From assembly GCA_964645045.1 (NCBI GenBank), contig CAZXYZ010000051.1, forward strand, positions 9,303 to 73,302: 64,000 nucleotides of DNA, written 5' to 3'. Positions 45,757 to 54,004 of this stretch are shown here, piece by piece. Within the stretch, counting starts at the first letter, position 1, and every line of letters starts with the position of its first letter. The position numbers were made by a program, and so were the translations under genes. The stretch comes from Anammoximicrobium sp964645045 (GTDB lineage: Bacteria > Planctomycetota > Planctomycetia > Pirellulales > Pirellulaceae). The notes beneath the pieces are model-generated. The model made no database searches and was not told the origin of the DNA. It saw only the letters and a list, made by a program, of their open reading frames with translations.

Positions 45757-46935
45757 TCAACGTGATTGGTTAGCCGTCTGGATGTAGGGATGGCCCTGGA
45801 CTACTTCCCAGACCGTATCGTCGACGGTCTTTTTCCGCTCGGCAGTGATTTCCAGCAGTTCGCCGAGGTCGGGCCAATGGACATAGCCGGGACCGATCTT
45901 GCCTGGCAGCTTGTTAAGATTCTCGTTCTTATAGTTGTCGAGGTCGTTGTAGATCGCGGCGTCCAGTCGGCCGGGATGCGTGCCGTACATCACAGCATAG
46001 CAAGTCGCCGCCAGCGTGTACCGCGGCAGGCCGGCCCGCACGTGGCCGCCGTCGCGGGAGAAGAACCCCACGTTTTCGATTCCGGGCATCTGGCCCGCAC
46101 GCAGCTTCTGGTCGAGGGCCAGGAAGACATCGCCGTTGGGGATCAGGGCCAGACGTTTCTCCTGCCACAGCTTCGGGTATTTGGCCTTCAGTTCGTCCAT
46201 CAGTCGCCAGACATAATCGCGGCTGTGGGCGTGCTTGCTGGTGAAGGGCACCTCGTCGTTGCGCTCGTACTTCGCCAGCCAGGCGGCCGAGTAATCGAAG
46301 CTGCGCATCAGCGGCAGCATTTCCTCGAGGGTCGGCTTGCGTTCCTTGACGCGCTTCAGCACCTCTTCCCGCGGCAGTCCCTCGGCGGCCAGCGACTTCT
46401 CCGTTTCTTCCCGCACGCGTTTCATGAAGTCGCCCACGCCGTCGATGCCCGGCCACGAGTTGTAGAGGAACACGCGGCCGTGGTCCGGATGCCGGGAGAG
46501 AAAGACGTCGATGATGGCCGCCGCGCTGGCCAGATCGCTGACATCCCGCGGTTCCGGAAACGGCTCCTGGTTGTGAAACACCGACTTTTGCACGTTGTCT
46601 TTCAACAGCGGGTGGGCGCCGAAGTGCTGGATCACGACGGCGTCCCAGTCCCCTTCGCCCAACGTCTTCTTCGCCCCGTCCGGCTTCTTGTAGAACGTGT
46701 CCACGTGCATCCAGATCTGCCAACCCGGGCCGAGCTGCGTCTGGACCTGCATCTGATGCCCCGCCGTGGCCGCCAACGTCGGATGAAACCACGGCACCGA
46801 GTTTTCGAGAAAGCTATTGCCGAAGTAGAGAGCTTTTAGCGTCGCGGGCTCCCTCGCGGCGCAGGCTCCCGGAGCCAAGAAGGCGGCGACGGCCGCCGCG
46901 ACCCGGAGTATTGTGCCGATTCGTGTTGCGTTCAT
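45757..46935 (-). CDS. Exported SGNH-type hydrolase
   Basis: A 392-residue protein starting at MNATRIGTILRVAAAVAAFL, with GAGG seven bases upstream; the frame is open further but without a ribosome site. The signal peptide ends near ACAARE. The SGNH start is YFGNSFLENSVPWF with the block I Ser. DWDAVVIQHFGAHPLL and VFLYNSWPGIDGVGDF are later blocks, and the late region includes DGGHVRAGLPRYTLA as His block candidate. It is the first gene of the DUF1552/DUF1592 operon. Probably deacetylates or de-esterifies a carbohydrate or similar substrate; that is family-level inference. Confidence 0.83.
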   Translation of the reverse strand: MNATRIGTILRVAAAVAAFLAPGACAAREPATLKALYFGNSFLENSVPWFHPTLAATAGHQMQVQTQLGPGWQIWMHVDTFYKKPDGAKKTLGEGDWDAVVIQHFGAHPLLKDNVQKSVFHNQEPFPEPRDVSDLASAAAIIDVFLSRHPDHGRVFLYNSWPGIDGVGDFMKRVREETEKSLAAEGLPREEVLKRVKERKPTLEEMLPLMRSFDYSAAWLAKYERNDEVPFTSKHAHSRDYVWRLMDELKAKYPKLWQEKRLALIPNGDVFLALDQKLRAGQMPGIENVGFFSRDGGHVRAGLPRYTLAATCYAVMYGTHPGRLDAAIYNDLDNYKNENLNKLPGKIGPGYVHWPDLGELLEITAERKKTVDDTVWEVVQGHPYIQTANQSR

Positions 46936-47263
46936 TTGTTCCCTCGCTTCATGGGGTAAATCGTCTGCGGTCATGGCCCCGTTGCGCTTCTCAGGCCGCC
47001 GCAACGTCATGCTGGTTGGTGGGCAGGTGCATTGACACACAATCGTGGTTGGTGGAGAAAAGCCCGCAGGCCTGACCCGGCACGCTCCCTCGAGTTGCCC
47101 GTCCAAGAGGGCGGACCCGCTGGTGTCGGTCCTGGCGCTGGCGACGCAGCTTACCCCGAGAGAAAATGTCTCGACTGGGGCCACTTTGGACAAGCGGCCG
47201 CTGAAATGCGGCCGGAACCTGTTTTCCTGTCAGCACTTACGTCAATCGACTGGAGCCTTGAAA

Positions 47264-47372
47264 GTTGCGCACGGGCTTTTCGTAGCGGAATTCGCAAGAA
47301 TTCTGCTGACAGCCCACTCGAAAACCGCAGAAATTCTTGCGAATTCCGCTACGGTCATTTGAAATGCGCAAC
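47264..47372. repeat. Palindrome CGTAGCGGAATTCGCAAGAAT
   Basis: Arms 47281-47305 (CGTAGCGGAATTCGCAAGAA and on) and 47328-47353 are near-exact reverse complements, framed by GTTGCGCA / TGCGCAAC. It lies in the 540-bp spacer 46936-47475, in which I see no gene upstream of the repeats. Confidence 0.88.
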
Positions 47373-47444
47373 TGGAGTTCACGCTTTCGCGTGTTGTTTT
47401 CGGCGGACTCCGCCCGCTTGACGCGCTAAAGCGTGAACTCCAAC
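47373..47444. repeat. Palindrome TGGAGTTCACGCTTTCGCGT, copy 1
   Basis: Arms TGGAGTTCACGC and GCGTGAACTCCA flank a GGCGGACTCCGCCCGC core. It abuts the previous element and runs into the short frame that follows the 50-residue gene (stop at 47426). Copy 2 is at 51585-51657. Confidence 0.88.
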
Positions 47445-47475
47445 CGTCCGCAAGCCGGATCTTCACAGAGGTGGA

Positions 47476-47628
47476 TCATCCGGCCGGGCCGCCCGAGCCG
47501 GCCGGGCTGGCCTTGGCCCCAAGGGCGAACCGCAGCATCGCTTCGTTCAGCGTCAGTTGGATGTCCAGGATTTGCTCCAGGTTGACTTGGGAGTTGACAT
47601 TCGCAGACGAAGCCTCCTCCTGGTCCAC
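47476..47628 (-). CDS. 50-residue protein with Gly/Pro-rich tail (GTG start)
   Basis: The small frame VDQEEASSANVNSQVNLEQI and on has AAGGAA seven bases before the GTG. It has an acidic head, an amphipathic middle (QILDIQLTLNEAMLRFALGA) and the tail SPAGSGGPAG. Its TGA overlaps an ATG (ATGA) opening a 17-residue frame MIHLCEDPACGRLEF and on, which ends inside a palindromic repeat. The same junction, Gly/Pro tail then ATGATCCACC, occurs at the right edge of the window (63960), so two homologous gene pairs seem to exist and this one has a truncated second member. Family unknown. Confidence 0.55.
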   Translation of the reverse strand: MDQEEASSANVNSQVNLEQILDIQLTLNEAMLRFALGAKASPAGSGGPAG

Positions 47629-47756
47629 GTTCTGATTCCTTTTCTTCCCGCCCCCGATCGGCCCGTGGACGATGCGCGCGGAGCTGGGAATTCACCCCTC
47701 GACTCACCACGTTTCCCTGCTTCGCCTCGGTCGTGTCGGAGAAAAGCAGTTTCCCA

Positions 47757-49451
47757 TCAGTAATTCTCGCCGTCAACCGGGGTCACGGACCGGCGCTGCT
47801 CGTCGACCAGCGAAAACACGCCGGCGCGGGACACGTCCACCGTCAGCTTGCCGTAGTCGGGCAGCGTGATCTCGACGCCGCGGCGATCCTGCAGCGGCGA
47901 GTGGGCATAGACCAGCCAGCGGCGCGCGCCCGGTCGGCCCCGGACCAGGGCTAGGCTGAATACCGGGAGGTTGGTGGTCATCTCCCACGGCCGCTTGGGG
48001 TCCAGGCCGGTGTCCAACAGAAACCAGCGATCGATCCCCTGGTGCTTCTGCGGGATGTCCGCCTGGAAGGGATGCGCGTGGGCGCGGTTGGCGACCAGTG
48101 TGCCGTGACGCCAGAATTCCTCCAGGGTCGCATTGGTGTACAGCCGATCGACGGCCAAGAGCAGCCGCTCGAACGTCGGCCGCCAGGGCTCCAGGGGCTC
48201 CGTACTGCTGCGGAATTCGCGGATCACCCGCGGCCGCAGCAGCCACAGTCCGAACTGGGCCCAGCCCAGGAACCGCTCGGGCGTGTAGGTCTGGCCGTCG
48301 TGCAGGTACTGGCAGGCTTTGGCCTTCTTGAGTAACTCCGGGGTACACGCCGTACCCGGCGTCCATCCTCCGTTGCCGTCCCACAGCGAGATTTCCCACC
48401 AGAAACCGGGTTTGCTCTTCCACGCTTCGTCCAGTTGAAAGAGCCAGTTCATCGACTCGACTTGCGTGGACCAAACCCAATGGTCGCGGATGTCGCACCA
48501 GTTGTGGGTGTAATACGAAGGGCTGCCTCCATCCCAGATGTGCCAATCCGGACTGGTCCACTGGCCGGTGATCAGGGAATACTCCTTCCAGCCCGCCCAG
48601 CGTCCGAAGTGCGACGGCCCGAACGCCCCGTAGCCGACAAACCGAACATTCTTTTTCCACGCGTCGCTTACCAACGCCTCGCGCATCGCCTGGAACATCA
48701 CCGGGTAACGTTCCATCCAGCCCTCGGCAACCACCTTTCGCTTGAACTCATCATCTCGACCCTTGCCGTACCGGTCGAGATAACGTTGGGACAGCGATTC
48801 GACTTGATGCCAGCGGAGGTCGGGGGCTTCGTTGTTCGAGACGAACAGGACCAGCGGCGGATCGGGGTACAACTTCTGCACCTGCTTCATGGCCGGCGTA
48901 TCGACGTACTCCTTGGCGGGATCCCGCCATACATCCAGCGGCCCGAACGGGCACAGCTTGGCAAGGGCGTTCCCTTCGGGCGTCACCACCGCCGGGCCTG
49001 CGTCCGGCGGCAGTTGGCGGTACTCCTTGCTCACCAGCATCGCCTCCCACTGGGTTCCTCGAAAGCAGATGGGAAGCCCCAGTTGCCGGCAGCGGCCGAG
49101 CAGACCCGCGTAGTAGTCCGTGAACCTCTGTGCGGACGGGGCGTCTTCGTCCGGCTTGCCTTGCGGCCAGCCGAGCCAAGGCAGGATGTGGTGCCCTTGA
49201 TCGAGCAACTGGATTTGGTACTGCGGCGTCCAGCCTCGGCCTTGGCTACCCATGTTCCAGTGGCTCACCAGCGGCAACGGCCTTCCGTCCGGACCGTTGG
49301 GAGGCAGGAGCGCCTCGCGGCGGATCTGCGCGGCGGCACGCCGGGCCGCCTCCGTCGGCGGCGAGTTGGGAGGCTCGTCCGCCATCACGAGAGCGGATAT
49401 CGACGATATGGCCAGGCTGGCCACGCTGACAAGCAGGATGCGATGGGTCAT
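47757..49451 (-). CDS. Secreted glycoside-hydrolase-like protein
   Basis: A 564-residue exported protein; the start at MTHRILLVSVASLAISSISA gives a signal peptide, and the longer open frame (to 49547) is not supported. The body reads like a TIM-barrel glycosidase: SHWNMGSQGRGWTPQYQ near the start, FVSNNEAPDLRWHQVES, GWKEYSLITGQWTSPDWHIW and PGFWWEISLWDGNGGW with possible acidic catalytic residues. The C-terminus is beta-rich (YAHSPLQDRRGVEITLPDYG). I cannot assign a CAZy family. It is followed by the 50-residue gene on the same strand after 128 bases. Confidence 0.75.
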   Translation of the reverse strand: MTHRILLVSVASLAISSISALVMADEPPNSPPTEAARRAAAQIRREALLPPNGPDGRPLPLVSHWNMGSQGRGWTPQYQIQLLDQGHHILPWLGWPQGKPDEDAPSAQRFTDYYAGLLGRCRQLGLPICFRGTQWEAMLVSKEYRQLPPDAGPAVVTPEGNALAKLCPFGPLDVWRDPAKEYVDTPAMKQVQKLYPDPPLVLFVSNNEAPDLRWHQVESLSQRYLDRYGKGRDDEFKRKVVAEGWMERYPVMFQAMREALVSDAWKKNVRFVGYGAFGPSHFGRWAGWKEYSLITGQWTSPDWHIWDGGSPSYYTHNWCDIRDHWVWSTQVESMNWLFQLDEAWKSKPGFWWEISLWDGNGGWTPGTACTPELLKKAKACQYLHDGQTYTPERFLGWAQFGLWLLRPRVIREFRSSTEPLEPWRPTFERLLLAVDRLYTNATLEEFWRHGTLVANRAHAHPFQADIPQKHQGIDRWFLLDTGLDPKRPWEMTTNLPVFSLALVRGRPGARRWLVYAHSPLQDRRGVEITLPDYGKLTVDVSRAGVFSLVDEQRRSVTPVDGENY

Positions 49452-49682
49452 CGGGGAGTTTTCTTGTCTCTTGTCGTTCCGGGCCGATCCGTTCGCGCCA
49501 TTGTATTTGAAGAGACGGAGGATTACTACGGCGTGAAGCCTTGACACATGAAGCCTTGGTTGAAATCTTCATCGTTTCCCGCGCTCGCGAAGACAATGAT
49601 GTGGTGCCCGTTTAGCTTGTTTCGGGTAATTGCCTGGCGCCGTTTTTTTCTCGCTGGTTCGTTACGATGCCGGCGGCTTAGT

Positions 49683-49791
49683 GCCGTTCGAGAAATAACT
49701 GTCCGATTTTCCCGTGGCGTAAGCTTCCAGCTTGCGGTAGATGGCAGCACCGCAAGCTGGAAGCTTACGCCACTTTTTTTCTCGAACGGTG
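49683..49791. repeat. Nested palindrome with GGCGTAAGCTTCCAGCTTGC core, copy 2
   Basis: The inner element 49714-49773 has arms GTGGCGTAAGCTTCCAGCTT and on and their exact reverse complement, then a run of seven T. An outer pair GCCGTTCGAGAAA (49683-49695) and TTTCTCGAACGG (49778-49789) encloses it. It could terminate rightward transcription, but no gene points that way. The spacer 49452-49682 holds nothing recognisable. Confidence 0.9.
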
Positions 49792-49792
49792 C

Positions 49793-50986
49793 TTACCCGG
49801 TTCGGGATCGGCGGGCCGCGTCGACGACGACCTCGATCGCTTCTTCGATATCCGCGTCCGTGGTGAAGCGGCCCAGGCCGAATCGGATCGTGGACAAGGC
49901 TAAGTCCGGGGCCACGCCCATCGCGGTCAGAACGTGACTGGGCGTCAGCTTCGCGGAGTTGCAGGCGGAACCGGCACTGACCGCGATCGCGTCCAGGTTA
50001 CAGAGCAGACGCTTGGGATCGACTCCCGGGAAGGAGACGTTCAGATTCCCCGGCAGGCGTTCGGTCGGATGACCGTTCAGGACCACGTCGTGGACGCGGG
50101 CTCGAAGGCCTTCCCACAGCCGGTCCCGCTGCCGCTGGATTCGCACCGCTTCGACGGGCTGCAGTTCGCGGCACAACTGGCAGGCAACGCCTAAACCGGC
50201 GATCAGCGGCACGGGAAGCGTCCCCGCGCGCAAGCCGAATTCCTGGTCGCCGCCGTCGATGATCGGCCGCAACCGCACGCGCGTCCCGCGTCCTTTCACG
50301 ACCAAGGCCCCGACGCCTTTGGGCCCGTAGATCTTGTGTCCGGACAGGCTCAGCATATCGACCGGGACGTCGTGCAAATCCAAGTCGATCTTGCCGACCG
50401 CCTGGGCGGCGTCCGTGTGAAAGACGATCCCCCGCTCGCGACAGATTCCGGCCAGTTCCCGGATCGGTTGAAGCGTCCCCACCTCGTTGTTGGCGGCCAT
50501 CACGCTGACCAGCGCCGTGTTGCCGCGAATCGCGCGGCGCAGATCATCCGGGGCGACGCGTGCGAAGCGATCGACGGGCAGATACGTGACCAGCCAGCCT
50601 TGCTGTTCGAGCCGCCGGAAGGACTCCAAGACACATTTGTGCTCGGTCGGCTGGGTGATCATGTGGCCCGTGCGGTTGCAGGCCGCGGCCAAGCCCTTGA
50701 TCGCCGTGTTGTTGCTTTCCGTAGCGCCCGACGTGAAGATGACCTCGTCCGGCTCGACGCCCAGGGCCGCCGCGATGTTCTCGCGGCCTCGTTCCACGCC
50801 TTCCTTCGCGACCCAGCCGAACGCATGGGTGCTGCTTCCTGGGTTGCCGAAGTCCCGGGACCAGTAACGTTCCATCGCCTTGCGAACCGCGCGATCCAGC
50901 GGGGTGGTCGCATGGTTGTCCAAATACGGACGGCGATCCGTCCGGGTTTCATGGGCCCTTCGACAGCGGATTAACGTCGTGACCAT
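49793..50986 (-). CDS. Cysteine desulfurase, IscS/NifS group I
   Basis: A 397-residue PLP enzyme that takes sulfur from cysteine for Fe-S clusters or tRNA thiolation. YLDNHATTP opens the fold; TEHKC holds the substrate-side His115; the PLP lysine is Lys218 in SGHKIYGPKG; the persulfide cysteine is Cys342 in VSAGSACNSAKLTPSHVL. The long mobile loop places it in group I (IscS type). The usual Glu before PSHVL is replaced by a KLT sequence, a mild oddity. No iscU or iscA is adjacent, so it may serve a housekeeping or tRNA role. Cytoplasmic. Confidence 0.95.
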   Translation of the reverse strand: MVTTLIRCRRAHETRTDRRPYLDNHATTPLDRAVRKAMERYWSRDFGNPGSSTHAFGWVAKEGVERGRENIAAALGVEPDEVIFTSGATESNNTAIKGLAAACNRTGHMITQPTEHKCVLESFRRLEQQGWLVTYLPVDRFARVAPDDLRRAIRGNTALVSVMAANNEVGTLQPIRELAGICRERGIVFHTDAAQAVGKIDLDLHDVPVDMLSLSGHKIYGPKGVGALVVKGRGTRVRLRPIIDGGDQEFGLRAGTLPVPLIAGLGVACQLCRELQPVEAVRIQRQRDRLWEGLRARVHDVVLNGHPTERLPGNLNVSFPGVDPKRLLCNLDAIAVSAGSACNSAKLTPSHVLTAMGVAPDLALSTIRFGLGRFTTDADIEEAIEVVVDAARRSRTG

Positions 50987-51099
50987 GATATGATCTCCTT
51001 GACGAATAAGAGGGTGACGGAAATCGGCTGGGCAGGATACGCGTCAGCCGGCTAGTTCCCGGGCGGATCCTTTTCGCGACGCTTCAAATGGGAGGCGGT

Positions 51100-51351
51100 C
51101 TACCGGACCGGGTTGTCAGACGCAGCGGGGTTGCTCGTTGGGCCTGCCCAATAACTGGCAGGCTGTATCGAAATCCCAGCCGGCCTTTGCGGGGCCTCGT
51201 CGTCGCGGGGGAATCTGGCGGGGACCGGTACGACGTAGATGGCGAGACAGTCATGACACTCGAACACGGCCTGCCCGTTAACGGTTCCCAGCAGGACGAC
51301 GTGCCGACAACCGTACGGACATTCCCCAGGCGTAGCTTCTGTGCGACCCAT
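51100..51351 (-). CDS. Small zinc-ribbon protein
   Basis: An 83-residue protein with an excellent ribosome site (GGGAGG eight bases before ATG). Four cysteines form a likely zinc ribbon: Cys11-x3-Cys15 (ECPYGC) and Cys32-x2-Cys35 (ECHDCLAIY), followed by a Pro-rich, probably disordered tail. Function unknown; such proteins bind nucleic acids or proteins. It stands alone on the strand of the cysteine desulfurase, downstream of a 720-bp repeat-rich spacer. Confidence 0.72.
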   Translation of the reverse strand: MGRTEATPGECPYGCRHVVLLGTVNGQAVFECHDCLAIYVVPVPARFPRDDEAPQRPAGISIQPASYWAGPTSNPAASDNPVR

Positions 51352-51584
51352 GAGAATCCTCCCGACGCGGAAATGAACTTGGGGAGAACCGAAGCGGGCC
51401 GCCGTCCGCCCACGTTATAAGACGGCCGTCACCCGCCATATTCAAAGAAGCCGCCGAAGGGCAATTTCGACACAAGAAAATCTGACAGAACGCCGCAGGC
51501 CGGAAGCACAGGACGCCCCCAAAGCCACGTCAAGGGCAAGAATTCGTGCCGGGTAGCTACGGCAGAAGAACGAAGAGCGAGCCG

Positions 51585-51657
51585 TTGGAGTTCACGCTTC
51601 AGCGTGCAGGCGGGCGGAGCCCGCCGAGAAACCACACGCTGAAGCGTGAACTCCAAC
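51585..51657. repeat. Palindrome TTGGAGTTCACGCTTCAGCG, copy 2
   Basis: The left arm TTGGAGTTCACGCTTCAGCG and the right arm CGCTGAAGCGTGAACTCCAA flank a GGCGGGCGGAGCCCGCC core. It is in the 720-bp spacer 51352-52070, which holds no convincing gene. Confidence 0.93.
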
Positions 51658-51842
51658 GTGGCTGGTACCGCTCCCTCGATTCACGCTGGGATCCCGCGTG
51701 GGGTGAGCTTCCCGCTTGCCGACAGCACCTATCTTCCATGCAGGATTCTCCGTCCGTCGCCCGGGTCGCACGCTGGAGGCTTGCGCGACGTAGCTTGACG
51801 TCGGGCGATGCTCGGGTGTCCGAGCTGCCTCGCTGGTCAGGC

Positions 51843-52036
51843 CCCCACCCGGCCTCGTGCCGGTGGAGCCGGGTTTGGCGACCATGCGCCGTGCAAGCGC
51901 CCCGCGCTCGCCCCGCCCTCGCCGCCCCACCGCCGCCAACGGCGGCGGTGGGGCGGCGAGGGCGGGGCGGGGGTGATCTCCGGAGGCCTGCTGGTGGTTC
52001 TCAAACCCCGTTCCACCGGCACGGGGCCGGGTGGGG
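51843..52036. repeat. Large nested palindrome with perfect 29-bp core arms
   Basis: The core arms 51909-51937 (CGCCCCGCCCTCGCCGCCCC and on) and 51941-51969 are exact reverse complements around a 3-base loop. Outer arms (from CCCCACCCGGCCTCGTGCCG at 51844, and its counterpart ending near 52035) match at roughly 36 of 41 positions. It lies directly downstream of the sigma-factor gene stop and could terminate that operon. Confidence 0.93.
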
Positions 52037-52070
52037 ACGCGAGGACGCTGAATTTCGCAATTGCGAGTAT

Positions 52071-52634
52071 TCAAACCGGGAGCGGGGTTTCGCCGTCCTG
52101 GGTGTCGTCGAGGTAGCGGCGGAGTTTCTCCAGCGGCCGCGCGATGCGATTGCGGACCGTACCCGGCGAGAGGCCAAGTTCGTAGGCGATTTCCGCGATG
52201 GTATACCCGTCTCGGAACCGAAGTACCAGGGTCTTCATCTCCTCGTCCGCGAGCCCGGCCGCGGACAAGAGATCGTCCAGATCAATGTCATCCGCGGACG
52301 GGTCCGTTACGGATGGCATATCATCTTCGGAAAGCGGAGTCGTATCGCGGCGGCGCTTTCGTCGCTTGGCCCGATTATTGCATTGCGAGAATACTGCGGT
52401 GTGAAGATACGGGCCGGTCAAATCAGGTAGTATTCCCGCCTTCGCCGCGGCGAAGATCTTCAGAAACGCGTCGTGGACGCTCTCGATTCGCTCGTGCTCG
52501 TCCAACGTCCGCCACCACGAGCGAGTCGAGCGGAAACAACAGTCGAAGAAATCGCCGATGAAGTTGTTTTGATCTTCCTCCGAGCCGGCGTTGAGCTTCG
52601 GGAGGTAGTCGCGAGTATACGTCGTATTACACAT
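52071..52634 (-). CDS. ECF-type RNA polymerase sigma factor
   Basis: A 187-residue sigma70-family protein. Region 2 (about 20-95, GDFFDCCFRSTRSWWRTLDE) is divergent; an Arg/Lys-rich linker RAKRRKRRRD is followed by region 4 (125-178) with a clear helix-turn-helix, EEMKTLVLRFRDGYTIAEIA and ELGLSPGTVRNRIARPLEKL. GGAGG precedes the ATG, which lies within the last eight bases of the upstream gene, so the two are coupled. It closes the leftward operon-like run that starts at 61 kb. It probably controls this locus or another; no anti-sigma factor with a membrane span is adjacent. Confidence 0.88.
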   Translation of the reverse strand: MCNTTYTRDYLPKLNAGSEEDQNNFIGDFFDCCFRSTRSWWRTLDEHERIESVHDAFLKIFAAAKAGILPDLTGPYLHTAVFSQCNNRAKRRKRRRDTTPLSEDDMPSVTDPSADDIDLDDLLSAAGLADEEMKTLVLRFRDGYTIAEIAYELGLSPGTVRNRIARPLEKLRRYLDDTQDGETPLPV

Positions 52635-53655
52635 CGTCTTCCTCCTCCCTGGCGACGCGGGCCATTCGCAGGCACCAGCGGGCGTCCGGGTCGGCCAGCA
52701 GCTTTTTCTGGTGCGGTAGAAGCGGGCGGAAGCGGTAGCCGTCCTCCGTGCGCTGCAGCCGCATGGAAGCGAAATGCGCGCCGGCCAGCAACTCGCGGAC
52801 GCCGTCTGCGGGCAGCAGGTCCAGGTCGTCGACGGTAAACGGGCGGACCAGTACGTCCAGTACCCCGTCCCGGGTCTCGCGGGGCGGGTGGAAGCGAGCC
52901 GAACCCTTCCAGGCTTCGCCGACCGGAACCCGCAGGGTGAGGAGCCGTCGCTGGACGACGCCATGGCCGTCGGAGCCGACATAGGATAGCTGCCCGACCG
53001 CCAGGCCGCCGTCTTGCCCGGCCGGCAGTTGGGCCTCGACCTCCAGTAACGCCTCCCAGCGATGGTAAAGGCATTTCACATCCCGCGACGAAAAACGTAC
53101 CGGCTGGACCGAGCCCGCTGAATCGCGGCCTTCCAACACCTGGCCTTCGTCGTCCGCCGCTACGGTTAATGATCCTGCGGCCGACATAGAGGCCGCGATC
53201 ACCGCAGGAAAAGCCTGATCGTCGGGGGAAATATGGCGCTCGGGCGCCCGCTGGACGAAATTCTGGTTCGTTGCCGGCTCCAAGGCCGGCCCGTCGGCGA
53301 ATTGGCCGACGACGATCGCCAGCGGCTCCCAGCGGTCCGGATCGGGCCAGACGGGCGATTTCAATTCGATCCAGTCGCCGTCGGCCGCCGGGCGGATCGT
53401 GATCGAGAATCGACCATCGTCGTCGCCCTCCGTACGGTCGTCTTGGTGGACCACGGTCCCGGTTCGTTCGGTCGGGTCCTGGTAGACTTCCGCCAACGGC
53501 TGGTCGCTGCGGATCGGCCACAGGCGCGATTGGGCGAGTTTGAAGACGAATTCCCGGGAAACGGGCGGCGGCTGCGGTTCCGCGTCCTCGCGCAAGTCCA
53601 TCTCCAATTGATGGACCAGGACGCGGAGCAGGTCCTTTTCATCTGGAGCGTTCAT
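52627..53655 (-). CDS. Protein of unknown function coupled to the sigma factor
   Basis: A 342-residue soluble protein with AAGGA before the ATG. It starts helical and acidic (EKDLLRVLVHQLEMDLREDA), then a beta-rich middle (FSITIRPAADGDWIELKSPV, QLSYVGSDGHGVVQRRLLTL) and ends helical near HQKKLLADPDARWCLRMARV. No membrane segment or catalytic motif is seen. Its TAA overlaps the sigma-factor gene. It might hold or sense the sigma factor, but that is only positional. The upstream spacer (53656-54004) carries palindromes; whether transcription continues from the Lon-NACHT-FGE gene is unclear. Confidence 0.7.
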   Translation of the reverse strand: MNAPDEKDLLRVLVHQLEMDLREDAEPQPPPVSREFVFKLAQSRLWPIRSDQPLAEVYQDPTERTGTVVHQDDRTEGDDDGRFSITIRPAADGDWIELKSPVWPDPDRWEPLAIVVGQFADGPALEPATNQNFVQRAPERHISPDDQAFPAVIAASMSAAGSLTVAADDEGQVLEGRDSAGSVQPVRFSSRDVKCLYHRWEALLEVEAQLPAGQDGGLAVGQLSYVGSDGHGVVQRRLLTLRVPVGEAWKGSARFHPPRETRDGVLDVLVRPFTVDDLDLLPADGVRELLAGAHFASMRLQRTEDGYRFRPLLPHQKKLLADPDARWCLRMARVAREEEDDV

Positions 53656-53784
53656 GAGGGGTTCCTTCTTTCGTTTTCTCGGTCGGAATTGAGGGGAAAA
53701 AGAGTTTCCTCTAAAGGGAAGAAGGCGCGTCGCGGCGGTCGCGGGTAAGGGATCTCATCGGATTTCCACAAATTTTTCAAATTC

Positions 53785-53884
53785 GCTGGGGCTTCGCCCC
53801 AGACCCCACGGCGGCCTGCGCCGCCTACACGTGGTCGAGTCTCTCCGAGACTCGAATCCGGTCTCGGAGAGACCGGGCCACGTG
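53785..53884. repeat. Two palindromes between the Lon-NACHT-FGE and 342-residue genes
   Basis: CTGGGG-CTTCG-CCCCAG at 53786-53802. Then CGTGGTCGAGTCTCTCCGAG and on at about 53829 faces GTCTCGGAGAGACCGGGCCA and on, ending near 53884. Both are inverted repeats that could attenuate transcription. No gene in this 349-bp spacer. Confidence 0.8.
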
Positions 53885-54004
53885 AACGCTCCGCCTTCCG
53901 CTACGGCTCGAAACGGGGGCTCGGCTCCGCTCCGCTGCGCACGATCCCCGTTTCGGCCTTCGCTTCAGGCTCCGCTCTTGCTGCCTGCTGCTTGACTCGC
54001 TGGC

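Noticed and set aside
46936..47193. N-terminal extension of the SGNH gene to 47193
   Set aside because: The extension has no ribosome site and codes for a Cys/Pro/Thr-rich random-looking stretch; the internal ATG has GAGG and begins a proper signal peptide.
51420..52070. Several short frames on both strands that look partly alike
   Set aside because: They are translations of the palindromic repeats; similarity on both strands is what inverted repeats give.
53848..53860. GAGACTCGAATCC resembling a tRNA T-loop
   Set aside because: It is part of a palindromic repeat; no acceptor stem, anticodon arm or CCA-side pairing fits around it. No tRNA or rRNA was recognised anywhere in the window.
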